Shown one piece after another: positions 1 through 7,716 of a stretch of 49,102 nucleotides of DNA (positions within the stretch are counted from its first letter, which is position 1; the number at the start of each line of letters is the position of its first letter). The position numbers and the translations under genes were made by a program. Below the pieces are notes generated by a model. That model worked only from the letters and a program-made list of their open reading frames with translations, ran no database searches and was not told where the DNA came from. The stretch comes from Oscillatoria sp. (GTDB lineage: Bacteria; Cyanobacteriota; Cyanobacteriia; Cyanobacteriales; Laspinemataceae). The DNA lies in contig JAABSJ010000017.1 of assembly GCA_011390515.1 (NCBI GenBank), positions 1-49,102 on the forward strand, given 5' to 3'.

Positions 1-23
1 TAACCATGTCATTATAATTCTGG

Positions 24-512
24 TTATTTAATGTCTGTAAACTCAATGTTCAAGGAACTATCAGACCCACCGTTTGTACTTGCTATGGGTTGCGGCACTG
101 TATGTTCTTTGATATGAGTGTTATTTCCACACTCCATACATTTTCTTCCTATGTCCTGGTAACTATCCTCGTGATATGCAAGGTAGTGAACATGACACAA
201 GTAAGCTTTATCTCCTGGCTTAAATGTTTCTTGACTCACCTGATCTGTGATTTGTCCATTACTCAAATTGGTTAGTACATTGGCTACCTCCTCGGAAAGG
301 TTTGATAAATCCTCACCGGGTTTAATAACTTTGTTGTCAGGAGATGAAACAATTGCAGTAATTCCCCATAAAATAAAAAAGATTATTGCTCCTAAAATCC
401 ACCACAAAAAGTGAAACTGAAATCCGAAATAAAATAATGCAATGGGAGTTGCTAATATGACCAAACAACATCCTGGAACCCAGTCATCGCCGCTATTTTT
501 ATTATCAGTCAT
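24..512 (-). CDS. Two-helix membrane protein with C-terminal Cys/His cluster, in Ubl operon
   Basis: I do not recognise this 162-residue protein as a named family. Two hydrophobic segments (about residues 13-31 and 35-56) form a hairpin at the N terminus. A polar linker follows, then a cluster of possible metal ligands: C106, H108, H114, C125, C128, H133 and H137, including a CMEC pair. The tail is Ser/Asn rich. It is the last visible gene of the operon and its start overlaps the end of the JAMM protease gene by 8 bases, so the two are probably translationally coupled. By context it may be a membrane partner or substrate adaptor of the ubiquitin-like pathway. The zinc site is inferred from ligand spacing only. 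The stop is 23 bases from the window edge, so further operon genes could lie outside. Confidence 0.75.
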   Translation of the reverse strand: MTDNKNSGDDWVPGCCLVILATPIALFYFGFQFHFLWWILGAIIFFILWGITAIVSSPDNKVIKPGEDLSNLSEEVANVLTNLSNGQITDQVSQETFKPGDKAYLCHVHYLAYHEDSYQDIGRKCMECGNNTHIKEHTVPQPIASTNGGSDSSLNIEFTDIK

Positions 513-1992
513 TGTTGATTAGTTTAAAGATTTGCAATTTTTGGAGATTGTTTTTTCCGTCTGTGTACATGATGTGACGGGGAATGTAAATCACATCACG
601 AATTTCTCTTGTTTGAGAATTACTTAAATTGGTTGGGCTTGCAGGGTGAGAAGTAAATAAAGGAAGAAATACACCACCTTGTAGACTGGAAGGCGAAATC
701 CTTAGAGGTGGGGTAGAAACATCAGTGCGAACTGTGGATTCATTGTTTTGAAGTAATTCGTTAGGATTTTTAATCAAATTGACCAAATCATCAATGTCAT
801 CATATATAGCCTGCCCTTTTTCTGGGACGAATTTTTCGATTTCTAACTCTATGGGATGACTGGGTTCTATTGTATCTGGCAAAATAATGACGAGCAACAC
901 AACTTCTGGTCCGTTTCCAATGGTTTCTCCTGCATCAATGACTGGATACTTAAGCAAGTTCAGCCTATTAAACTTGGCAAAGTCTTGGGCTTGCATCCTT
1001 ATTAGGTGAGCATGGATTTGAGAGTAGGCTGGATTGACGGATGGTATTGAAGTTTCTGATAAAATATTCGTGGCATTATCATAGGAGGTAGGAAACCATA
1101 TTCCCATCAGCGATATTCCGATTGGGAAAAGACACGCTACCCCTACTATTACTACGGCAAAGAATGCAACGAGAGGTGACGTAGACGACTTGAGTAACTT
1201 CTGCACTCCAGTTGTTGTATTAGCAGATATTTTCTCTTGTTGATTATCATCTGGAATGGGTGAAATTGGCTGCGGTTCAATCTGCCGGACAGATCCAGGC
1301 GCAGGATCCGGTTGTTGGGGTGCAGTCTGATATGTTAAAGTGTGAGGATATGCGAATTCAACTGGTTCAACTTTTGTGGCGTTTTTACCTAAGAAATAGC
1401 CAGTTTTATTTCTTACAGGGTCGCAGACAATTGATAAGCACCAAGGATGAGAGAAGAATGCCTCTTGGGTGTTCATATCTGTTCCTGACATAAACACGCC
1501 AAGATTAGGATGGGAGTGATACCAACCGACAATGTTATCTTGGGGATGCTGATGTTTGGCATGGTCCATAATTCCCAGCCAGGAGTCCGACGTAAATTCT
1601 AGATGTGCCCCTGTGCCGATTGTGGCTGGTGCTGGTACTGCTGCGGTAATTTCAACGTAGATGCCATCCACTGGATCTTGGTAAGCATTGCCAAATAGAA
1701 TTCCTCCTTGTTCAACTTTTAAATTAGAACGTAAATGGGTTTTCAGATTTTGAAGAGCCTCAGATTTAATATAAACCTGCTTGAAGTCTAGTGCTTGGAT
1801 ACTGCGTTCTGATTTAAATTCTTTGATATTTTTTGGAATCGGTTTATAAACATCCTCGCTTTCTTCCCAGATTATTTGCTGATTTTGCTGGCCATCTACC
1901 CAGACCACTGGCTGGTTTGGGTCAAAATCTGTCTTGTTGCTACCTGTGGGGTTATTGCCTCCCAAATTAGGTAATTCCGGTTTTTGTGACAT
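505..1992 (-). CDS. Membrane-anchored JAMM/MPN isopeptidase of a bacterial ubiquitin-like pathway
   Basis: Predicted zinc metalloprotease of the JAB/MPN+ family, expected to remove or process the ubiquitin-like protein made by the same operon. In the 495-residue form the JAMM signature is complete: E94, then H159 and H161 in YHSHP, S169 and D172. The JAMM domain covers about residues 65-215. A Pro/Gln-rich linker follows, then one transmembrane helix (about 273-299) and a C-terminal region of about 190 residues that I do not recognise. The reading frame could start 18 codons upstream, but ATG at 1992 is preferred because it is preceded by GGGAGA and leaves an 11-base gap after the E2 gene. 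The membrane helix is the odd feature; related deubiquitinase-like proteins in CBASS or Bil operons are normally soluble. Topology is unknown. Confidence 0.9.
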   Translation of the reverse strand: MSQKPELPNLGGNNPTGSNKTDFDPNQPVVWVDGQQNQQIIWEESEDVYKPIPKNIKEFKSERSIQALDFKQVYIKSEALQNLKTHLRSNLKVEQGGILFGNAYQDPVDGIYVEITAAVPAPATIGTGAHLEFTSDSWLGIMDHAKHQHPQDNIVGWYHSHPNLGVFMSGTDMNTQEAFFSHPWCLSIVCDPVRNKTGYFLGKNATKVEPVEFAYPHTLTYQTAPQQPDPAPGSVRQIEPQPISPIPDDNQQEKISANTTTGVQKLLKSSTSPLVAFFAVVIVGVACLFPIGISLMGIWFPTSYDNATNILSETSIPSVNPAYSQIHAHLIRMQAQDFAKFNRLNLLKYPVIDAGETIGNGPEVVLLVIILPDTIEPSHPIELEIEKFVPEKGQAIYDDIDDLVNLIKNPNELLQNNESTVRTDVSTPPLRISPSSLQGGVFLPLFTSHPASPTNLSNSQTREIRDVIYIPRHIMYTDGKNNLQKLQIFKLINND

Positions 1993-2003
1993 GACAATTC
2001 TCC

Positions 2004-2522
2004 CTATAAATCCTGAAAAGAAAAGTTGCCTGGTAAGTCCTGCCAATCTATTTGAAATTTGAATGTGTTGGTATCAATGGGAAAACTAGACATATTGTTT
2101 TGCGCCCATTTTTTGGCATCTCCATTAGCTGGACTGTCTAAATTCAGTACGTCGGTTGAATATTGAATGATTTTCCCAATTCTGATAATAAGCTCGGGAA
2201 GGGTTTCGGACATGGTCCAATAAGAACCTAGACATACATCGAGGTTAGTCCAGACATTCGGATGAAATATGGGAGTTATAAATTTAGCATCTGGTTTTGA
2301 CTTGGGGTAGTTGTGACCTAGGGAAATTTTTACCTGATGAGTGCTGCGAAACACCGGGCTGTTGCCGGTTAAGTTTTCTATGCCTCGACAGTGATATTCG
2401 ATGACATATTCGTAGGGTGGATTGCCGCTAGTTGAAACAATTGCTAGGGCACCACCGGATTGATTTACTAAGTTGGATACCGACTGAAACTCATTTTGAA
2501 GTCGTTTTTCTCTAACGCTCAT
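2004..2522 (-). CDS. E2-like ubiquitin-conjugating enzyme
   Basis: UBC-fold E2 of 172 residues that should accept the activated ubiquitin-like protein from the E1 as a thioester and pass it to a target. Diagnostic features are in order: YPKSKP (72-77), the HPN triad (87-89) and catalytic C97, eight residues after the Asn, which is the spacing of eukaryotic E2s. A W102 region and a PANGDAKKW segment match the usual post-active-site helix. N-terminal helix and four-strand sheet are plausible from the pattern of hydrophobic residues. An in-frame stop lies upstream of ATG 2522, which supports this start. The gene lies 130 bases after the ubiquitin-like gene and 11 bases before the JAMM gene. No RING-type E3 is seen in the window. 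Confidence 0.92.
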   Translation of the reverse strand: MSVREKRLQNEFQSVSNLVNQSGGALAIVSTSGNPPYEYVIEYHCRGIENLTGNSPVFRSTHQVKISLGHNYPKSKPDAKFITPIFHPNVWTNLDVCLGSYWTMSETLPELIIRIGKIIQYSTDVLNLDSPANGDAKKWAQNNMSSFPIDTNTFKFQIDWQDLPGNFSFQDL

Positions 2523-2652
2523 AGCTGCTTGGGGAATCTGGGACTGAGGTCAGGTTGTGATTTGGAGATTTGACTGAGCGCTGCTCATGTAAACGGAGGG
2601 TTTATGGTAGGTGAGCTGCACTCATCAAAATAGGTTTAGTTTGTCGAGATCG

Positions 2653-2898
2653 CTACCCGGCCTCTAGAATTGGGAAAACTTCAAAAACATCATTTTCTTG
2701 AACTTCCACGGAATCAAGGGTGGCTGAGGCATCTAACTGCAGACCTGTACGCTCTAGGCGAATTGCATAGCCGGTGTTAGAGGGAAGGTTCCAATTTTTC
2801 TGGGCGGTTTGCAACAGTTGTGCTATGGGCATAGTACCGGGAAGGTTAACGGTTGCTTTACGAGTGCCATCAGCCATGCGAATAAATACAGACGCCAT
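2653..2898 (-). CDS. Ubiquitin-like modifier protein with native C-terminal glycine
   Basis: Predicted beta-grasp ubiquitin-like protein of 81 residues, the likely modifier of this pathway. The hydrophobic pattern and a GxxLDxxxxLxxxxVQENDVFEV-like C-terminal half fit ubiquitin/YukD-like folds. The last residues are PILEAG, so the translated protein already ends in the glycine an E1 would adenylate; no processing by a protease is needed. The frame is open to 2982, but ATG 2898 is chosen because AGGAGG stands five bases before it and because it lies 8 bases after the E1 stop. The longer form would overlap the E1 gene by 76 bases. The Shine-Dalgarno sequence lies in the E1 stop-codon region, consistent with coupled translation. 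Confidence 0.85.
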   Translation of the reverse strand: MASVFIRMADGTRKATVNLPGTMPIAQLLQTAQKNWNLPSNTGYAIRLERTGLQLDASATLDSVEVQENDVFEVFPILEAG

Positions 2899-2906
2899 AT
2901 TTCCTC

Positions 2907-4061
2907 CTATGTTTGGTAAAATTGGATTGCTATTTGACCTTGGTCGGTCTCGCAATGCAAAATCTCGTTCTTCGCTAGACATAACTCTCCTAATGGGATA
3001 TTTGCATGGGAATTATCTAAGGTAAAATTTTTGATGATGTCCAAGTCTCGTGCTTCGTTACCGCAGTGGGAACAAGCTAACTTGGATTCTGACAGTTGGC
3101 GGAGGGGAGCGAAGGCTAATTCCTCGTTACCACACTGTTGGCATTTTATCTGGCCGATCATTTCGTTTCGCAGCCAGAGTACGGGTTGAGAAAATCCTGA
3201 ACTTTCTATCCGTTTAAGAATGTCTTGCACTGTTACGTCGGGGTCATAGTTAATGCTCATGGTGGGATTAATTGTCAAGTCGTGAGCCAGACAATGCTCC
3301 TGACGCTGGATTTGAACTTTGAAGGCTGTCCAGGGATTCAACGCCAGAAAGATTTTTTCTCCGGGATTGAGTAATCCTGCTTTTTCGTGCAGATATAAGA
3401 GTGCCTGATGAACCTGCATCCCACCGGCGATCGCAGCAATTGTTGCCGTGGTTGGCATCGCCACTTCAGGCAGATTCCGTTTTAAACCCTGACAGGAATA
3501 TCGCTGGTTGCGCCGCTCCCACATCTGGTTAGAAAGGGTACATTCATAACAAGCCGCTTCGGTCTTGGGGTCAAAAAAACTAACTTCCCCTTCCGCTACA
3601 CCAATGCCAGCATTAATCCAAGGAATACCGGCACGATAGGCAAGTTGATTAATCGCCCACCGCGCATTGACGCTATCTAGGCAACCGATAATAATGTCGT
3701 GTTTCCGAACATCCCCGATGCCGAGGTCGAATTCTAAATCGCCATGAATCGCATCAACACTTATTTCTGGGTTAATCTCCAGTGCGTGTTGACGAGCAAC
3801 CTCTACTTTCGGCAACCCAACATCCGACTCCCGAAATAGGACAGAGCGAGTCAGGTTGGTAATCGAGACTGTATCAAAGTCAATCACGGTGATTTTGCCG
3901 ACACCCACTAGGGCTAAATTTTTCAGCACTTCGTTGCCTAATGCACCAGATCCGGCAACTAGCACCCTACTATTTTTGAGTTTTCCTTGATCCCACCAGT
4001 CAATTAGATGGTGTCTCCCATATCGACCTTCTAAATCTGGCGTAATTTCAAAAAAATCCAT
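2907..4061 (-). CDS. E1-like ThiF/MoeB-family adenylating enzyme with C-terminal zinc ribbon
   Basis: E1-like activating enzyme of 384 residues, expected to adenylate the C-terminal glycine of the ubiquitin-like protein and pass it to the E2. The Rossmann nucleotide loop is GSGALG (37-42), followed by DFD (61-63), R72, K85 and D129 at positions typical of ThiF/MoeB/UBA enzymes. A structural zinc site is suggested by C171/C174 with C257/H260. C190 in YSCQG, just before PTTATIAAIAGG, occupies the crossover-loop position of the thioester cysteine in MoeB/Uba4-type proteins; this assignment is by position. A C-terminal extension has a zinc-ribbon pattern (C307/C310 and C330/C333) that simple MoeB proteins lack. 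It is the first gene of the operon, with ATG at 4061. Confidence 0.92.
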   Translation of the reverse strand: MDFFEITPDLEGRYGRHHLIDWWDQGKLKNSRVLVAGSGALGNEVLKNLALVGVGKITVIDFDTVSITNLTRSVLFRESDVGLPKVEVARQHALEINPEISVDAIHGDLEFDLGIGDVRKHDIIIGCLDSVNARWAINQLAYRAGIPWINAGIGVAEGEVSFFDPKTEAACYECTLSNQMWERRNQRYSCQGLKRNLPEVAMPTTATIAAIAGGMQVHQALLYLHEKAGLLNPGEKIFLALNPWTAFKVQIQRQEHCLAHDLTINPTMSINYDPDVTVQDILKRIESSGFSQPVLWLRNEMIGQIKCQQCGNEELAFAPLRQLSESKLACSHCGNEARDLDIIKNFTLDNSHANIPLGELCLAKNEILHCETDQGQIAIQFYQT

Positions 4062-4753
4062 AGCTTTAGCCCACTATATTTTTTGCCCTAATTTAATCCA
4101 GATTTAGTCATAGTTCGACAAACATCATTGTTGGGAATAATATATTCAACTCTTAATGTATCGAATTCGTGTTAAGACAAAACTGCAAAACCCATGCACT
4201 TTTACTAGACAACAAATTCAATAAAACATATTGGCGGATTAAAACCCATTGGTCATCCATATCGACCAGTATGCTTTACTCGTAAGCTATGTGTAATTCA
4301 TCCTTTTTTGTCAAACGCCCGCCTCCTATTTGAGGACTTATTTTGCGTACATAATAAGGTTATATCAGCTTTTCCTGTAAAAAAAAGTAATCGAGAAGTA
4401 AGAGAAAAGTAGTAAAAAGGTATTAGCTATGCTAGAATCTCCTCGGGAGTGCAAGTTCCAGACTTCAAAATGTTGCTACAGTGGCGTTCATCCTGGTGAG
4501 CTACAGGCTTTTGCTGAATTCTCGCTTTGGCGGGAATGATCGTGGGCATTATTTGTACCTCATCCCTTGTGAATACGGCTATATGGCTTATGCTCCTGTG
4601 GCGGATCCAATGCGGTGGGTTCTGAGGCTATCCTGTTTCAGTGGTGCATCGCAGAGTGGATAACCACTTGCAGCAGACGCAGTTGCAGCATGAAGATTGG
4701 GTTGCCGGACTCCCTATTGTTAAATTACCATGACTTTTGAGGGACTTGGAGCC
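4062..4753. other. Intergenic region between divergent operons
   Basis: This 692-base stretch separates the ubiquitin-like operon (leftward) from the HTH-nuclease gene (rightward) and must hold both promoters. It is AT-rich at 4070-4450. Two short open frames occur (a 36-codon frame from 4429 and a 60-codon frame at 4481-4663), but neither has a recognisable motif or clear ribosome binding site. I see no inverted repeat strong enough to call. Confidence 0.5.
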
Positions 4754-5572
4754 ATGACGGTTGACGAAGCTCTCGCGATCGCAGAAGCGGTACTCGATTA
4801 TGAACGCCTCAATCATGTTCAAGAGATAGTGTTTCGTCAGTCTTGGGAAGGTCTCTCTTATCGCGAAATTTCTAAAACTACTGGGTATGACCCCGATTAT
4901 CTCAAGGATGCAGGTGCTAAACTCTGGAAGTTACTCTCGGAAGCATTCGGAGAAAAGGTTAAAAAAGGTAATCTCCAGTCTGTTCTGAAGCGGTATTTAC
5001 GGCGGAATCAAATAAATTTTTATCGCACTCAAGTCATTGGAGTGAATCTTAGCGGAGGTAGCTTAAGTGAAGCTAATCTCAGTGGTGCAAAACTATTTGC
5101 TAATTTAGGCCAATCTGATTCCTGTCAATCTGATTTCTACAAAGCGAAAAGGCCGGATGATAAGATTGGATTAAACGAAGATGAAATCAATGCCGAAGCG
5201 GGAATAAACCCGATCGCCTCTTCAAATTCTGAATCCAGTTCTCATTTCTGGAATGGTTGGCAGTTTCGATCGCAGGCAGAGGTGAAGATTGCAGAAGCAC
5301 TCGATCGCGCTGGGGTTCTGTTTTACCCCAACGCGACGGCGCGGTTGACGACTCCGGATGGCCGAAAAAATCAAGACCCTCATTTTTTGGTCGGTTCTGA
5401 AGGTAAGTTAGGGATTCTCGTGGTGGATGGAGTGGAGGAGGATGAGGCAGAAACCGATCGCCTTCTGCAAACTCAGGGGATCCGCATCATCCACCATTAC
5501 CCGGTTACCCAATGTACGGAAGACAGTGATTGGGTTGTGCTGGAGTTTTTACAAGCGTTGAGTCAAGCTTAG
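4754..5572 (+). CDS. vMAP-type HTH - pentapeptide repeat - PD-(D/E)XK-like fusion protein
   Basis: Three-part protein of 272 residues. Residues 1-83 match the N-terminal helical/HTH domain found in cyanobacterial vWA-MoxR-associated (vMAP) and NB-ARC-type proteins (MTVDEALAIAEAVL, then SYREISKTTGYD). Residues 95-119 carry a few pentapeptide repeats (NLSGG, SLSEA, NLSGA, KLFAN). Residues 166-272 resemble a PD-(D/E)XK nuclease fold of the DUF559 kind: E176, D208 in QDPHF, and a strand ILVVDG. In that strand the usual Glu of the ExD/ExK motif is Val (V223), so activity is doubtful unless D225 substitutes. Start 4754 is chosen over 4730 because the conserved domain begins there and GAGGG lies ten bases upstream. 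The domain set suggests a regulatory or conflict role; the substrate is unknown. Confidence 0.7.
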   Translation: MTVDEALAIAEAVLDYERLNHVQEIVFRQSWEGLSYREISKTTGYDPDYLKDAGAKLWKLLSEAFGEKVKKGNLQSVLKRYLRRNQINFYRTQVIGVNLSGGSLSEANLSGAKLFANLGQSDSCQSDFYKAKRPDDKIGLNEDEINAEAGINPIASSNSESSSHFWNGWQFRSQAEVKIAEALDRAGVLFYPNATARLTTPDGRKNQDPHFLVGSEGKLGILVVDGVEEDEAETDRLLQTQGIRIIHHYPVTQCTEDSDWVVLEFLQALSQA

Positions 5573-5642
5573 AAACTCCTATTTCACTGGCTTTTTTTTA
5601 CTCTCAACCAGTAAGAATGACAACACAGTGTGTTTTTCCTCT

Positions 5643-6212
5643 CTATTCAGTGGGTGATTCTTCCGGGAATTGTTCTGGGGTTTCATCAAATTCATCGGGT
5701 TCATCAATTTCGGGATTTTGTTCTTTTTGGAAGGGTAATTCTAGCTGTTTGGGTAGTTGGTCTAACTGGAAATATTGATGGAATTTGGCGGTGACTTGGA
5801 GGGAGAACGATCGCGTTTCTGGTTGTCGGCGTTTGCGGACAAACCCTTGTTGGACTAATTCTTGAACGTGCTGATAGGCTCCTGAACCGCGCAGTTCTAC
5901 TAGGTCGGTTTGGCTGAGGGGGCCTTTGAGGGCGATCGCCGCTAAGGTTCTCAAGGCACCGACTCCTAATTCTGCGGGAATTAAGCGATGCATGAAGTCT
6001 TGAAACGTCTCTCGCAGTTGCAAGCTGTAGCCGTTTTCGGTTTCTAGCACTTCTAGCGCGCTGTCTCGGTGAGCATAATCATTAATCAGTTGAATGAGTG
6101 CTTCTTCTGCGGTTTCTTTGTCGCAGTTGGCATATTCGGCAATTTCCGCGATCGCAAGCGGTTTCCCTTTTAAGTACAGTATGGCTTCAATCTGGCTGGC
6201 TAAACTTGACAT
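5643..6212 (-). CDS. scpB: Segregation and condensation protein B
   Basis: ScpB, the winged-helix kleisin-associated subunit of the Smc-ScpAB condensin, which acts in chromosome compaction and segregation. The 189-residue protein shows the family core: SLASQIEAILYLKGK at the N terminus, LEVLETENGYSLQLR in the first winged helix, and ELGVGALRTLAAIALKGP plus LRGSGAYQHVQELV in the second. The frame extends 23 codons further upstream, but ATG 6212 gives the N terminus usual in cyanobacteria. The tail after about residue 165 is acidic and Pro/Glu rich. It converges with the HTH-nuclease gene (70-base gap). No scpA or smc is in the window, as is usual in cyanobacteria, where these genes are scattered. 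Confidence 0.92.
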   Translation of the reverse strand: MSSLASQIEAILYLKGKPLAIAEIAEYANCDKETAEEALIQLINDYAHRDSALEVLETENGYSLQLRETFQDFMHRLIPAELGVGALRTLAAIALKGPLSQTDLVELRGSGAYQHVQELVQQGFVRKRRQPETRSFSLQVTAKFHQYFQLDQLPKQLELPFQKEQNPEIDEPDEFDETPEQFPEESPTE

Positions 6213-6313
6213 TGACGATTTCCGTGCATCCAACACCTCTGACCACAAAATATTGTAAACGCTGTGGAGTTCGTTCGACATTTAACTTGTTCTGTTAAAC
6301 GTTCTGAGTCGAT

Positions 6314-6394
6314 TAGACCTCTTGCAAAAATCCGGGTTGATCCCCCCAACCCCCCTTAAGAAGGGGGGCTTTTTAGAATTTTGCAAGAAGTCTA
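6314..6394. repeat. Fold-back repeat with C-tract/G-tract core
   Basis: An 81-base inverted repeat: outer arms TAGACCTCTTGCAAAA and TTTTGCAAGAAGTCTA enclose an inner stem of CCCCCCTT and AAGGGGGG. A diverged second copy lies at 7624-7704, so this is a dispersed, MITE-like element. On the plus strand the inner stem is followed by CTTTTT and resembles a terminator, but both flanking genes run leftward. Confidence 0.85.
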
Positions 6395-7246
6395 TTAGTC
6401 TAACTGCCGTCCGGTGAGTTCGACAAAAATATCTTCTAAGTTAGAAGGACGAACCATTAACCCGGTTTTATCCGGTTGTTGTTCCAGGTAGGTGTTCGCT
6501 GCGGCAATGTCTGAGAAAAATTTATATTCCCACCGATCGCCAATTTGTTTCATCACCAACCCTTCCCCATGTTTTTCTCTAAACTGGCTGAGTGTGCCCA
6601 GTTCAATTAATTTCCCTCCATCCATAATACCAATGCGATCGCACAGGTATTCCACCTCATCCATGTAATGGGTGGTGAGCAACATCGTCATCCCCTGGCG
6701 GTTTAAATCTTTGATAATTTCCCACAACCTGCGCCGAGTTTGGGGGTCGAGTCCTACGGTTGGCTCATCTAAAAATAAGATATCCGGTTGATGTAACAAT
6801 GCTCTGGCAATTTGTAACCGCCGTTTCATGCCGCCTGATAGGGTTTTTACTAGGCTATCTTGCCGATCGCCTAGTTCCACATAATTCAGCCATTGCTTGA
6901 TTCTCTCTTGCCGTTCCAGGTTCGGAATATGATGTAATCGTCCGTGAAACTCCATATTTTCCCAGACGGTGAGGTCGTTATCTACACTGACTTGTTGTAA
7001 GACGACCCCGATGCATTGCTTCACCTGGATCGGTTGACGTTGGACATCATATCCGGCAATTTTGATACTCCCACTGCTGGGTTTGGTTAGGGTGGTGAGC
7101 ATCCGAATTGTGGTGGATTTGCCTGCACCGTTGGGTCCGAGCAAGCCAAACATTTCTCCCGGTGCAATGGTAAAAGACAAGTCATTGACAACCGGGACTT
7201 TGCTATAAACTTTATGGACGTTTTCGACGGTAACCGCAGCAGTCAT
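6395..7246 (-). CDS. ABC transporter ATP-binding protein, DrrA-like
   Basis: Cytoplasmic ATPase subunit of an ABC exporter, 283 residues. The Walker A motif is GPNGAGKST, the signature is LSGGMKRRLQIARAL, Walker B is ILFLDEPTVGLDP, and the H-loop is TTHYMDE. Length and the C-terminal region (ending near the SNLEDIFVELTGRQ motif) fit the daunorubicin-resistance/multidrug ABC-2 exporter ATPase class. No permease gene lies next to it, so its ABC-2 membrane partner must be encoded elsewhere; the substrate cannot be inferred. ATG 7246 is the natural start, with the first strand MTAAVTVENVHK. Confidence 0.92.
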   Translation of the reverse strand: MTAAVTVENVHKVYSKVPVVNDLSFTIAPGEMFGLLGPNGAGKSTTIRMLTTLTKPSSGSIKIAGYDVQRQPIQVKQCIGVVLQQVSVDNDLTVWENMEFHGRLHHIPNLERQERIKQWLNYVELGDRQDSLVKTLSGGMKRRLQIARALLHQPDILFLDEPTVGLDPQTRRRLWEIIKDLNRQGMTMLLTTHYMDEVEYLCDRIGIMDGGKLIELGTLSQFREKHGEGLVMKQIGDRWEYKFFSDIAAANTYLEQQPDKTGLMVRPSNLEDIFVELTGRQLD

Positions 7247-7285
7247 GGCAATTTAGGTCAAGTGGATTTTTCTTTCCTGACTGTA

Positions 7286-7564
7286 TCATGAAAGGTGAAT
7301 TAGAGTATCTACAAAGTCTTGTTCAGGCTGGGATTGCATTTCTTGTAAAGATTGCCAACCGGCTTGCCAGAGGGTTCTATCTTTAAATTGGGTGGCATTA
7401 ATCCAAAAGCGCACGTTGGGGTCACAAGCAGAAACCATTTCTGCAAACACCCATTTGCCTTCGTTTTTGCGATTCACAACTTGGAAATGTCTCCATCCCC
7501 AAGTTTTTTGTTGGGAGGTCCATTTGGAACCGACTAAATATGGAAATTTTTGTTTTTTTGCCAT
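7286..7564 (-). CDS. TIGR02450-type Trp-rich small protein
   Basis: A 92-residue protein, rich in Trp and basic residues, matching the conserved Trp-rich TIGR02450 family common in cyanobacteria: KFPYLVGSKWTS near the start, then WGWRHFQV, ATQFKDRTLWQAGW. Function is unknown. The open frame runs 62 codons further upstream to 7750, but that part crosses a dispersed repeat and the rhomboid gene's 3' end; ATG 7564 is preceded by GGTGAG and gives the family's N terminus. It has no membrane segment or signal peptide. Confidence 0.85.
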   Translation of the reverse strand: MAKKQKFPYLVGSKWTSQQKTWGWRHFQVVNRKNEGKWVFAEMVSACDPNVRFWINATQFKDRTLWQAGWQSLQEMQSQPEQDFVDTLIHLS

Positions 7565-7623
7565 TGTTCTCACCCTTGGATTTTTGATGGAAATGACCCT
7601 CGTCTCTGTGAGCGATCGCCTAA

Positions 7624-7704
7624 TATACCTCTTGCAAAATTCAGGATTGATCCCCCCAACCCCCCTTAATAAGGGGGGCTTAAGAGATTTATGTAAGAGG
7701 TGTA
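7624..7704. repeat. Second copy of the C-tract/G-tract fold-back repeat
   Basis: Copy of the element at 6314-6394. It shares TGATCCCCCCAACCCCCCTT and AAGGGGGGCTT, with outer arms TACCTCTT and AAGAGGTGTA. It lies between the start of the Trp-rich gene and the end of the rhomboid gene. The right arm has diverged more than the core. Confidence 0.85.
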
Positions 7705-7716
7705 AATTATTCCTGG

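Noticed and set aside
24..4061. CBASS interpretation of the E1/E2/JAMM cluster
   Set aside because: CBASS has an E1-E2 fusion (Cap2), a CD-NTase and an effector. Here E1 and E2 are separate, a dedicated modifier is present and no cyclase is visible.
4429..4663. Short plus-strand frames in the divergent gap (36 and 60 codons)
   Set aside because: No conserved motif or convincing start signal. They lie in the promoter region between two divergent operons.
6340..6376. Plus-strand terminator in the C-tract/G-tract repeat
   Set aside because: The stem followed by CTTTTT looks like one, but no plus-strand gene ends there and the same structure recurs as a dispersed repeat.
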